Shown here in pieces: positions 1 to 5,776 of a stretch of 8,795 nt of DNA. The translations under genes and the position numbers were made by a program. The DNA comes from an uncultured Oscillospiraceae bacterium (GTDB lineage Bacteria > Bacillota > Clostridia > Oscillospirales > Acutalibacteraceae), in assembly GCA_900543305.1 (NCBI GenBank), contig UQQZ01000095.1, forward strand, positions 1 through 8,795, read 5' to 3'. Within the stretch, counting starts at the first letter, position 1. Each line of letters starts with the position of its first letter. The notes under the pieces were generated by a model that was not told the DNA's origin, ran no database searches, and saw nothing but the letters and a program-made list of their open reading frames with translations.

Positions 1-42
1 CGCCGTGAAAGGGCGGTGTCTTAACCGCTTGACCACCGGGCC
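1..42 (-). tRNA. tRNA-Glu (UUC), 3' part cut by window edge
   Basis: Read on the minus strand from 42 leftwards, the sequence starts GGCCCGGTGGTCAAGCGG and continues through a D-arm into an anticodon arm with loop CTTTCAC. The anticodon TTC lies at 7-9, and the sequence is cut just after the anticodon stem. The 5' half is a textbook bacterial tRNA-Glu, which decodes GAA/GAG and can also feed tetrapyrrole synthesis. It lies only 3 nt downstream of the tRNA-Met 3' end, so both are very likely processed from one transcript. The variable arm, T-arm and 3' end are outside the window. Confidence 0.93.
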
Positions 43-45
43 ATA

Positions 46-122
46 TGGTAGCGGTAACTGGACTTGAACCAGTGACACTTCGGGTATGAACCGAATGCTC
101 TAGCCAACTGAGCTATACCGCC
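46..122 (-). tRNA. tRNA-Met (CAU), elongator type
   Basis: A complete 77-nt cloverleaf on the minus strand. The acceptor arms are GGCGGTA (122-116) and TACCGCT with a G-U first pair, followed by discriminator A and an encoded CCA (46-48). The D-arm is AGCTCAGTTGGCTAGAGC. The anticodon loop is TTCATAC with CAT at 86-88 on a 5-bp stem, and the T-loop is GTTCAAGTC. The loop and the G1-U72 pair match the elongator tRNA-Met of Firmicutes. It lacks the CTCATAA loop usual for lysidine-modified tRNA-Ile2 and the three G-C pairs below the anticodon that mark initiator tRNA. It is the first gene of a Met-Glu tRNA operon. Confidence 0.94.
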
Positions 123-128
123 ATATCT

Positions 129-155
129 GCGCCCCATCCTTCACGGATGGAGCGC
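129..155 (-). other. Hairpin in the tRNA operon leader
   Basis: On the minus strand GCGCTCCATCC (155-145) pairs with GGATGGGGCGC (139-129) around the loop GTGAA. This gives 11 bp with one G-U pair. The hairpin starts at about the predicted +1 and ends 6 nt before the tRNA-Met 5' end. There is no U-tract after it, so it is not an intrinsic terminator. A role in protecting the 5' end or guiding RNase processing is only inference. Confidence 0.6.
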
Positions 156-160
156 TATTA

Positions 161-189
161 ATTATAATCGATAATTACCGGTTTGTCAA
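161..189 (-). promoter_or_regulatory. Consensus sigma-A promoter of the tRNA-Met/tRNA-Glu operon
   Basis: The minus strand reads TTGACA (189-184), a 17-bp spacer, then TATAAT (166-161): a perfect match to the housekeeping consensus in both hexamers with optimal spacing. The expected start is near 153-157, which gives a leader of about 32 nt before tRNA-Met. A perfect promoter is typical of strongly expressed stable-RNA genes. It lies between the guaB stop codon and the tRNA, so the tRNAs do not depend on guaB transcription. Confidence 0.93.
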
Positions 190-236
190 GACAGTTTTCC
201 AGGAAACCTTCAGATTTTCGGAAAATTTTTTATCCA

Positions 237-1709
237 TCAACCCACATGGAAGGTGTAGTTGGGAGCTTCCTTGGTGATCTGGATATCGTGGGGATGGCTT
301 TCCTTCAAACCTGCCCCGGTGATCTTCACAAACTGGGCTTTGTCGTGGAGCTCCTGGATATTGGCGCAGCCGGTGTAACCCATGCCGGCCCGGAGACCGC
401 CGATCATCTGGAACACGGTATCCGCCAGAGGTCCCTTGTAAGGCACCCGGCCTTCCACGCCTTCGGGCACGAACTTCTTCTGCTCACCCTGGAAGTACCG
501 GTCGCTGCTGCCCTTGCCCATGGCGCCCAAGCTGCCCATGCCGCGATAGACCTTGAACTGACGGCCCTGATACAGCTCGTATTCGCCGGGAGCTTCCTTA
601 CAGCCGGCCACCATGGAGCCCAGCATAACTACGTCCGCGCCGGCAGCCAGAGCCTTGACGATGTCGCCGCTGTACTTGATGCCGCCGTCGGCGATGATGG
701 GAATCCCGTGCTTCATAGCTTCCTGAGCCGCATCGAACACGGCGGTGATCTGAGGCACGCCAATGCCGGCCACCACACGGGTGGTGCAGATGGAGCCGGG
801 GCCGATGCCCACCTTCACACAGTCGGCACCTGCATCGATGAGGGCCTTGGTGCCCTCGGCAGTGGCCACATTGCCTGCAATCAGCTGCAGGTCGGGATAA
901 TGTTTCTTCACCAGGCGCACAGCGTCCAGAATGCCGCTGTTGTGGCCGTGGGCGGAGTCCAAAGTGACCACATCCACCTGGGCTTCCACCAGGGCAGCCA
1001 CACGGTCCAGCACATCCTTGGTGGCGCCGATGGTAGCGCCGCACAGGAGCCGGCCTCCCGCGTCTCTGGCGGAGTTGGGATACCGCACGGCTTTCTCGAT
1101 ATCCTTGATGGTGATCAGGCCCTTCAGGCGCATGTTCTCGTCCACAATGGGAAGTTTTTCGATCCGATGACGGCGGAGAATCTCCTGAGCGTCCTTCAGA
1201 GTGGTGCCCACGGGAGCGGTGACCAGGTTGTCCTTGGTCATCACGTTTTTGATGGGCTGCTCAAAATCGCTGCCGTCCATGAAGCGCATGTCCCGGTTGG
1301 TGATGATGCCTACCAGAACGCCGTCCTGGCAAATGGGCACACCGGAGATCTTGAACCGGCCCATGATCTCGTCGGCCTCTTTCACCAGGTTGTCCGGGGA
1401 GAGGAAGAAGGGATTGACAATGACGCCGTTTTCCGAACGCTTCACCCGATCCACCTGATCGGCCTGGCGCTCGATGCTCATGTTCTTATGGATGATGCCG
1501 ATACCACCCTCACGGGCAATGGCAATGGCCATGTCGGATTCCGTCACCGTGTCCATGGCGGCGGTCATGATGGGGGCGTTCAAGCGGATGGTCTTGGTCA
1601 GGTTGGTGGAGAAATCCACCTCGCTGGGCAGCACGTTGGACTCCGCCGGGATCAGCAACACATCGTCATAGGTCAAACCTTCTTTGAGAAACTTCGTTCC
1701 GTAATCCAT
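237..1709 (-). CDS. guaB: IMP dehydrogenase (GuaB)
   Basis: This 490-aa cytosolic enzyme oxidises IMP to XMP with NAD+, the committed step of GMP synthesis. Its length fits the bacterial family. It has the N-terminal (beta/alpha)8 barrel entrance (TYDDVLLIPAES, 13-24), a CBS-pair insertion at about 95-210 (GVPICQDGVLVGIITNRD and the second LPIVDENMRLKGLITIKD copy), and the catalytic-Cys loop GPGSICTTR (303-311) with nucleophile Cys308. It also has the IMP phosphate-binding ADGG (340-343) and GS (364-365) motifs. The mobile flap EGVEGRVPYKG (416-426) carries the Arg421/Tyr424 pair that acts as the water-activating base. All key residues are present. The ATG at 1707-1709 is supported by the family N-terminus; the nearest purine-rich site, AGAGAG, is about 9 nt upstream and weak. 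The gene is monocistronic with its own promoter at 1771-1799. I see no riboswitch or PurR box in the short leader, and no clear terminator before the tRNA promoter. Confidence 0.98.
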   Translation of the reverse strand: MDYGTKFLKEGLTYDDVLLIPAESNVLPSEVDFSTNLTKTIRLNAPIMTAAMDTVTESDMAIAIAREGGIGIIHKNMSIERQADQVDRVKRSENGVIVNPFFLSPDNLVKEADEIMGRFKISGVPICQDGVLVGIITNRDMRFMDGSDFEQPIKNVMTKDNLVTAPVGTTLKDAQEILRRHRIEKLPIVDENMRLKGLITIKDIEKAVRYPNSARDAGGRLLCGATIGATKDVLDRVAALVEAQVDVVTLDSAHGHNSGILDAVRLVKKHYPDLQLIAGNVATAEGTKALIDAGADCVKVGIGPGSICTTRVVAGIGVPQITAVFDAAQEAMKHGIPIIADGGIKYSGDIVKALAAGADVVMLGSMVAGCKEAPGEYELYQGRQFKVYRGMGSLGAMGKGSSDRYFQGEQKKFVPEGVEGRVPYKGPLADTVFQMIGGLRAGMGYTGCANIQELHDKAQFVKITGAGLKESHPHDIQITKEAPNYTFHVG

Positions 1710-1770
1710 TGAACCACACTCTCTTTCTCCACAATACTAGTTTAGCCGCTTCCGTCTTGTATAATCACAA

Positions 1771-1799
1771 ATTATAACATTGAAATTTCTCTTTTGCAA
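1771..1799 (-). promoter_or_regulatory. guaB promoter (sigma-A), nearly symmetric -10
   Basis: The minus strand reads TTGCAA (1799-1794, 4/6 match to -35), 17 bp, then TATAAT (1776-1771). The -10 is preceded by TGT, an extended -10 element. The predicted start is near 1764, giving a leader of about 55 nt. A second perfect TATAAT lies on the plus strand at 1760-1765, so the two -10 hexamers face away from each other only 5 bp apart. The plus-strand copy has no good -35 (CTAGTT at 1737-1742). Confidence 0.75.
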
Positions 1800-1903
1800 G
1801 AATTTTTCCCGGGTTCCGGCCCCTTTGCCTCACTTTCAGCCTTTCCGCCAAAAAAAGCCCCTTTGGAAGGCCCTGTTTTTGGAAGTTCCGCAGAGGGTCC
1901 CCC

Positions 1904-1943
1904 CAGGGGAAAAACCCCTGATTTTTTCCCCTGTTTTATTTTT
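1904..1943 (+). terminator. Rho-independent terminator on the plus strand, with two competing hairpins
   Basis: CAGGGGAAAAA (1904-1914) pairs perfectly over 11 bp with TTTTTCCCCTG (1923-1933) and is followed by TTTTATTTTT (1934-1943), a good intrinsic terminator. The same 5' arm can instead form a shorter stem, CAGGGG with CCCCTG (1915-1920) around an A5 loop, followed by ATTTTTT (1921-1927). No plus-strand gene lies upstream. It would stop any transcript started divergently from the guaB promoter region before it reaches the MFS promoter at 1954. Confidence 0.6.
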
Positions 1944-1953
1944 GTAAAACCCA

Positions 1954-1980
1954 TTGACAGCCACGGGTTTTTGCTATATT
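1954..1980 (+). promoter_or_regulatory. Promoter of the MFS transporter gene
   Basis: A perfect -35 TTGACA (1954-1959) is followed by TGCTATATT (1972-1980), an extended -10 with hexamer TATATT at 1975-1980. This spacing is 15 bp, compensated by the TG motif. An alternative register uses TATTTT (1977-1982) with 17-bp spacing. Transcription would start around 1987, about 50 nt before the ATG. It sits just after the plus-strand terminator, which insulates it from upstream transcription. Confidence 0.75.
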
Positions 1981-2039
1981 TTTAGTGAGACATCCAACCT
2001 GGATGGATACCACTATATTCTTTGGCAAAGGGGATCTTC

Positions 2040-3242
2040 ATGAAACGTCTTTTTTCCCGTCTGGACTACGGTGCCAAGCAAGCCTTGATCCTCACCGGTG
2101 TCAACAGTATCTTTTGGTTTGCCTGGGCCTTTGGCTCCTATCAGACGGTCTACCTCCAGCAGGTGGGCTTCACCGCTTCTCAGCTGGGGCTTCTCAACGC
2201 TTTGACCTCCGCTTTTTCCATTGCCTCCGTGGCCTTCTGGGGCATGGTCAGTGACCGGATCGGCTCTCTGCGGAAAGTGCTGATTACCGTGCTCATCGGC
2301 GGCTGCGGGCTTTTTGCCCTGATCCCCATGATCCCCACGGGCCTTCCCTATTCCACAGGGCTGTTCCTGTGTCTGATTCCCCTGGTTTACTTTTTCCGGG
2401 GCTCCATGTCCACCTATGCGGAAAATATTCTGGTCCGCAACTGCAACGAGCTTCATTTGAATTTTGGCATACTGCGAAGTGTGGGTTCTTTCCTGTTTAC
2501 CGTGGGCAGCGTGATCATTGCCTTGGCCCTGACCACTGTGGGAGTGGCCAACACCTTCTGGCTTTCCGGAGTGCTCACCATTCCCGTGGTGATACTCACC
2601 ATTCTGGCTCGGGAGCCCAACGCCAAGCCCGGAGGCAAGGACAAGAAAAACAAGCTCAACCTGGGAGAACTGTTCCAGAATAAAGCCTATGTGAGCTTTC
2701 TGGTCTTCGGATTTCTCTTTTACATTGCCGTCAACTGCGAAGGTTCTTTTCTGCCCTACTTCATCGCCGACGCGGGAATTCCCTCGGAACAGTACGGCAT
2801 TGTGCTGGCCTACCGTGCCCTGCTGGAAATTCCCTTCCTGATCCTCATGGTGCGGCTGCGGCAAAAGTTCCCCCTCCGGGTGCTGGTGATGGTTTCCGCC
2901 GTTCTCATGGCCATCGAAGGGCTGGGGTTGGGCTTCTGGGCCAACTCTTTGCCCTCGATGCTGGTGTGCTGCACCTTCTTCGGATTGGGCAACGGCATGT
3001 TCATTGGCTCTTCCCTCAACTATGTGTACGAACTGGCCCCCGCCCATTTGAAGGCCAGCGCCCAAGCCTTTTTCTCCTCTGTGTCCTCGGTGGCAGGCAT
3101 TCTGGGCAATCTGGGCGGCGGTGTGGTCTACGACGCCATTGGCTACAAGCCTTTCTATCTGGTGGTAGCTTTGGTGTACTTTCTCAGCGTGGCCGTCTTT
3201 CTCCTGTCCTGGGGCAAGAAGCGGCCCGCTCCCCAAGCTTGA
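2040..3242 (+). CDS. MFS transporter, LacY/nucleoside-symporter-like (MFS_1_like)
   Basis: A 400-aa inner-membrane protein with about 12 hydrophobic segments in two sets of six, split by a short basic cytoplasmic loop (about 191-215, rich in K). Loop 2-3 carries the MFS signature GMVSDRIGSLRK (68-79). Between helices 4 and 5 it has Glu128 and, 18 residues later, Arg146 inside NFGILRSVGS. This matches the Glu126/Arg144 spacing and the preceding FG of E. coli LacY, where the pair binds the sugar. A proton symporter for a sugar or nucleoside is therefore plausible, but the substrate is unknown. The ATG at 2040 is chosen because AAAGGGG (2027-2033) sits 6 nt upstream; an in-frame TTG at 2022 would add six residues but would place that site inside the gene. 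The gene is a single-gene unit with its own promoter and terminator, divergent from guaB and convergent with serS. Confidence 0.88.
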   Translation: MKRLFSRLDYGAKQALILTGVNSIFWFAWAFGSYQTVYLQQVGFTASQLGLLNALTSAFSIASVAFWGMVSDRIGSLRKVLITVLIGGCGLFALIPMIPTGLPYSTGLFLCLIPLVYFFRGSMSTYAENILVRNCNELHLNFGILRSVGSFLFTVGSVIIALALTTVGVANTFWLSGVLTIPVVILTILAREPNAKPGGKDKKNKLNLGELFQNKAYVSFLVFGFLFYIAVNCEGSFLPYFIADAGIPSEQYGIVLAYRALLEIPFLILMVRLRQKFPLRVLVMVSAVLMAIEGLGLGFWANSLPSMLVCCTFFGLGNGMFIGSSLNYVYELAPAHLKASAQAFFSSVSSVAGILGNLGGGVVYDAIGYKPFYLVVALVYFLSVAVFLLSWGKKRPAPQA

Positions 3243-3259
3243 TTCTTTCTATTCCTTTT

Positions 3260-3290
3260 GGCTCCGCGACAGCGCGGGGCCTTTTCTTTT
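3260..3290 (+). terminator. Rho-independent terminator of the MFS gene
   Basis: GGCTCCGCG (3260-3268) pairs with CGCGGGGCC (3273-3281), 9 bp with one G-U, around the loop ACAG. It is followed by TTTTCTTTT (3282-3290). It lies 17 nt after the transporter stop codon. Confidence 0.92.
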
Positions 3291-3301
3291 ACCCTGGGAG
3301 T

Positions 3302-3351
3302 GAAGTTTTCCCCAGGTTTTTCAAAAAATGTGGAAAACCTGGGGAAACTTC
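3302..3351. repeat. Long inverted repeat in the convergent spacer
   Basis: GAAGTTTTCCCCAGGTTTT (3302-3320) is complementary to AAAACCTGGGGAAACTTC (3334-3351), with one extra T bulged in the left arm. Counting three further pairs, one a G-U wobble in plus-strand RNA, the stem is about 21 bp with a 7-nt loop. Neither strand has a T-tract after it, so it is not a standard terminator. It lies between the MFS terminator and the serS terminator, where no gene is visible. The right arm contains TGTGGAAAA (3329-3337), which is TTTTCCACA on the minus strand. Confidence 0.7.
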
Positions 3352-3435
3352 CAAGTTGCTTTTCCCAAAAACCCAAGGTCTCCCGTTTGGAGAACCCTGG
3401 ACTTTCAGAAAGGGGGATTTTTTCTGCCGTCATAC

Positions 3436-3468
3436 TTTTCCACAGATAGGGCTATGCCCGGTGGAAAA
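3436..3468. repeat. Second inverted repeat in the convergent spacer
   Basis: TTTTCCAC (3436-3443) pairs with GTGGAAAA (3461-3468), and inside it GGGC (3449-3452) pairs with GCCC (3456-3459) around a TAT loop. A 5-by-1 internal loop separates the two stems. No T-tract follows the hairpin. The left arm plus one base is TTTTCCACA, the same 9-mer found inverted in the repeat at 3302-3351. The remainder of the spacer (3352-3435) is pyrimidine-rich with no gene I can support. Confidence 0.55.
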
Positions 3469-3494
3469 ATATGTGCTGGGAGAAGGAGGCAAAC

Positions 3495-3543
3495 AAAAAA
3501 ACCGGCACTTGGGGGCGTTCCTGCCGTCCAAGAGACCGGTTTT
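3495..3543 (-). terminator. Rho-independent terminator downstream of serS
   Basis: On the minus strand AAAACCGG (3543-3536) pairs with CCGGTTTT (3505-3498). CTTGG/CCAAG and then GGC/GCC stack inside, and the hairpin runs into a T7 tract (3501-3495). It lies about 40 nt after the serS stop. A shorter hairpin, AGGGGA/TCCCCT (3546-3551 with 3561-3566), sits between the stop and the terminator but has no T-tract. Confidence 0.82.
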
Positions 3544-3582
3544 GGAGGGGACTGAGAAAATCCCCTTTATTTGAGATGGGTT

Positions 3583-4863
3583 TTATTCCCGAATGGCGTC
3601 CTTGCCGCCCATGTACATGCGCAGGGGCTCGGGGATCTTGATGCTGCCATCGGCCTGGAGATTGTTTTCCAGGAAGGCAATGAGCATCCGAGGGGGTGCT
3701 ACTACGGTGTTGTTCAGGGTGTGGGCAAAGTAGTTGCCGTCCTTGCCCTTGATGCGGATCCCCAGCCGCCGTGCCTGAGCGTCACCCATATTGGAGCAGG
3801 AGCACACCTCAAAGTACTTTTTCTGCCGGGGAGACCAAGCTTCGATATCGCAGGACTTCACCTTCAAGTCTGCCAGGTCGCCGGAGCAGCACTCCAGCTG
3901 CCGGACGGGAATGTCCAGGCTGCGGAACAGTTCCACGGAATAGTTCCACATTTTGTCGTACCAGGTCATGGAATCCTCGGGCTTGCAGACTACCACCATT
4001 TCCTGCTTCTCAAACTGGTGAATCCGATACACGCCCCGCTCTTCGATGCCGTGGGCGCCTTTTTCCTTCCGGAAACAGGGGGAATAGCTGGTCAGGGTCC
4101 GGGGCAAAGTGTCCTCGGGAAGAATGGCATCGATAAACTTGCCGATCATGGAGTGCTCGCTGGTGCCGATCAGGTACAGGTCTTCTCCTTCAATCTTGTA
4201 CATCATGGCATCCATATCCGTCTGGGACATGACGCCCTCCACCACGTTGCTGTGGATCATAAAGGGAGGAATGCAGTAGGTAAAGCCCTTGTCGATCATG
4301 AAATCCCGGGCATAGGAAAGCACGGCGGACTGAAGCCGGGCAATGTCTCCCATGAGGTAGTAAAAACCGTTGCCGCTGGTTTTCCGGGCGCTGTCCAGAT
4401 CAATGCCGTGAAAGCGCTCCATGATCTCCGTATGGTAAGGCACCTCAAAGTCCGGCACCACAGGCTCGCCAAACCGCTGCACTTCCACGTTTTCGCTGTC
4501 GTCCTTGCCGATGGGCACAGAGGGATCGATGATGTTGGGGATGACCATCATCCGCTTCCGGATCTCCTGGGTCATCTCCTCCTCTTTGTGCTCCATCTCT
4601 TCCAGTTCCCCGGCAATGGCCTGGACCTGCTTTTTCACTTCCATGGCCTCGTCTTTTTTGCCCTGGCTCATCAGCTTGCCGATTTCCTTGCTGATGGTGT
4701 TCCGCTGCTGCCGCAGTTCGTCGCCCCGAGCCTTGGATGCACGGAACTGGGCGTCCAGCTCCAGAACCTCGTCCACCAGGACCAGCTTTTCGTCCTGGAA
4801 TTTCTTTTTAATGTTTTCTTTGACCAGGTCCGGATTGGAACGGACCAATTTGATATCCAGCAT
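3583..4863 (-). CDS. serS: Serine--tRNA ligase (SerRS)
   Basis: This 426-aa class II synthetase charges tRNA-Ser (and tRNA-Sec where present) with serine in the cytosol. Residues 1-105 form the long helical-hairpin tRNA-binding arm, with MLDIKLVRSNPDLV at the start and a charged coiled coil at about 30-105. The catalytic core has GTSEH (233-237, the serine-binding TxE site) and motif 2, CFRKEKGAHGIEERG (263-277), with ATP-binding Arg265. The HQFEKQE segment (282-288) and motif 3, VVAPPRMLIAFLEN (387-400), with Arg392 follow, and the C-terminus contains IPEPLRMYMGG. These motifs differ from the usual bacterial TAE and GRTL(V)AILEN forms, so this is a divergent SerRS branch rather than a broken gene. 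The ATG at 4861-4863 has TAGGAGGG 8 nt upstream. parB ends 57 nt upstream with no terminator or T-box between, so transcription from parAB is likely. The gene is convergent with the MFS gene. Confidence 0.96.
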   Translation of the reverse strand: MLDIKLVRSNPDLVKENIKKKFQDEKLVLVDEVLELDAQFRASKARGDELRQQRNTISKEIGKLMSQGKKDEAMEVKKQVQAIAGELEEMEHKEEEMTQEIRKRMMVIPNIIDPSVPIGKDDSENVEVQRFGEPVVPDFEVPYHTEIMERFHGIDLDSARKTSGNGFYYLMGDIARLQSAVLSYARDFMIDKGFTYCIPPFMIHSNVVEGVMSQTDMDAMMYKIEGEDLYLIGTSEHSMIGKFIDAILPEDTLPRTLTSYSPCFRKEKGAHGIEERGVYRIHQFEKQEMVVVCKPEDSMTWYDKMWNYSVELFRSLDIPVRQLECCSGDLADLKVKSCDIEAWSPRQKKYFEVCSCSNMGDAQARRLGIRIKGKDGNYFAHTLNNTVVAPPRMLIAFLENNLQADGSIKIPEPLRMYMGGKDAIRE

Positions 4864-4920
4864 GTTTTAAACCCTCCTAAGTCCCTGAGGACGTACGTTG
4901 TAACTGTCTAAAAGCTTTTT

Positions 4921-5763
4921 TTAGTTCATATGCAGGTCGTGGAGCAGGTTTTGCAGGTCCTCTTCCCCGTAAAACTCGATCTGCAAGGTTCCCTTTTTCT
5001 TGGTGCCTGCCACCTTCACCTTACGGTTCAGGTATTCTCCCACAGCCAGCTGGGCCTCTTCAAAATAGTGGTTCTTATGGGCGGCCTTGGGAGCGGCCTC
5101 CTTTTCCTCGTTGAGACGTTTGGCCAAAGCTTCCAGCTCCCGGACCGATGCCCCTTCCTTGGCTTTTTTCGCCCCCAGGCGCATGTCCTCTTCCTTCTTG
5201 AAGCTGAGCAGCGTCCGGGCATGGCCTGCGGTGATCTCCCCGGCTTCCAGCATCTTCTGAATATCCTCGGGCAGGTTCAGCAGCCGCAGGGCATTGGTGA
5301 TGGCCGGCCGGGATTTCCCCATTGCCTGGCTCACCTCTTCCTGGGTAAAGTCCTGAGTCTCAATCAAAGTCCGGTAGCCTCTGGCCTCTTCCAGAGGGGT
5401 CAGGTCTTCCCGCTGCAGGTTTTCGATCAGGGCGAAAAGCATTTCCTCGGCGTCCGTCATCTCCCGGATCACCGCAGGCACTTCCGTGAGCCCCGCCATC
5501 CGGGCGGCACGCCAGCGGCGTTCTCCCGCTACAATCCGGTATCCTCCCGTGAGCATGGGACGCAGCAACAGCGGCTGCAATACTCCGTGCTGGGAGATGG
5601 AATCCGCCAGTTCAGAAAGGGCAACACTGTCAAATTCTTTCCGGGGCTGTTCCCGGTTGGGCTCAATTTCGCTGATACGCACGTTGACTGCCCCTTCCGA
5701 GGTGTCCGCGGCGTTCTCGGCAAAAATGGCGTCCAAGCCCTTGCCAAGTCCCCGTTTCTTCAT
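4921..5763 (-). CDS. parB: Chromosome-partitioning protein ParB (Spo0J)
   Basis: This 280-aa CTP-dependent DNA clamp loads at parS, slides along origin DNA, recruits SMC and works with ParA to segregate the chromosome. The N-terminal MKKRGLGKGLDAIF (1-14) is the ParA-stimulating segment with its conserved basic residues. The CTP-binding motifs are GERRWRAA (80-87) and ENLQRED (114-120). The helix-turn-helix is TQEEVSQAMGKSR (140-152), followed by the parS-recognition region to about 185. A lysine/glutamate-rich linker (190-230) leads to the C-terminal dimerisation domain (235-280). The four positions that separate ParB from Noc are R152, A158, N163 and G180, which fits a parS-binding ParB. 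The ATG at 5761-5763 has AGGGGG 7 nt upstream. The parA stop codon overlaps this binding site, so the two genes are translationally coupled. Length and domain order are normal. Confidence 0.97.
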   Translation of the reverse strand: MKKRGLGKGLDAIFAENAADTSEGAVNVRISEIEPNREQPRKEFDSVALSELADSISQHGVLQPLLLRPMLTGGYRIVAGERRWRAARMAGLTEVPAVIREMTDAEEMLFALIENLQREDLTPLEEARGYRTLIETQDFTQEEVSQAMGKSRPAITNALRLLNLPEDIQKMLEAGEITAGHARTLLSFKKEEDMRLGAKKAKEGASVRELEALAKRLNEEKEAAPKAAHKNHYFEEAQLAVGEYLNRKVKVAGTKKKGTLQIEFYGEEDLQNLLHDLHMN

Positions 5764-5776
5764 GAATATTCCCCCT

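Noticed and set aside
190..236. Possible guaB terminator in the A/T-rich stretch after its stop codon
   Set aside because: Short palindromes (around 194-207 and 212-224) have few pairs, minimal loops and no T-tract on the minus strand.
183..1712. A 509-codon open frame on the plus strand covering all of guaB
   Set aside because: It is exactly antisense to a full-length, motif-complete IMP dehydrogenase. Its translation is rich in His/Gly/Ala/Leu with no known motif, as expected for an opposite-strand shadow in GC-rich DNA.
1801..1816. Possible Noc-binding site around TTTCCCGGG
   Set aside because: Only the left half and centre of the NBS palindrome match; the right half reads GGGTTCC rather than GGGAAAT. 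A similar half match near 7975 was also dismissed.
1772..1985. Small open frames of about 60 codons on both strands in the guaB-MFS spacer
   Set aside because: They run through the promoters and the terminator, lack ribosome binding sites and have unconvincing composition (Pro, Gly, Phe and Lys rich).
2022..2039. TTG start adding six residues to the MFS protein
   Set aside because: The AAAGGGG ribosome binding site is correctly spaced for the ATG at 2040 and would fall inside the longer version.
2966..3574. A 202-codon plus-strand frame spanning the MFS 3' end and the convergent spacer
   Set aside because: It overlaps the transporter in another frame, crosses a strong terminator and both hairpins, and has no supported start.
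2013..4911. Long opposite-strand frames over the MFS gene (2013-3236 minus) and serS (3571-4911 plus)
   Set aside because: Both are shadows of well-supported genes, have no plausible ribosome binding site and show low-complexity composition.
4881..4919. Palindromes GTCC-CTGA-GGAC, ACGTACGT and AAAAGCTTTT in the parB-serS gap
   Set aside because: Each is too short or loop-less to support a terminator or regulator call, and they could be chance.
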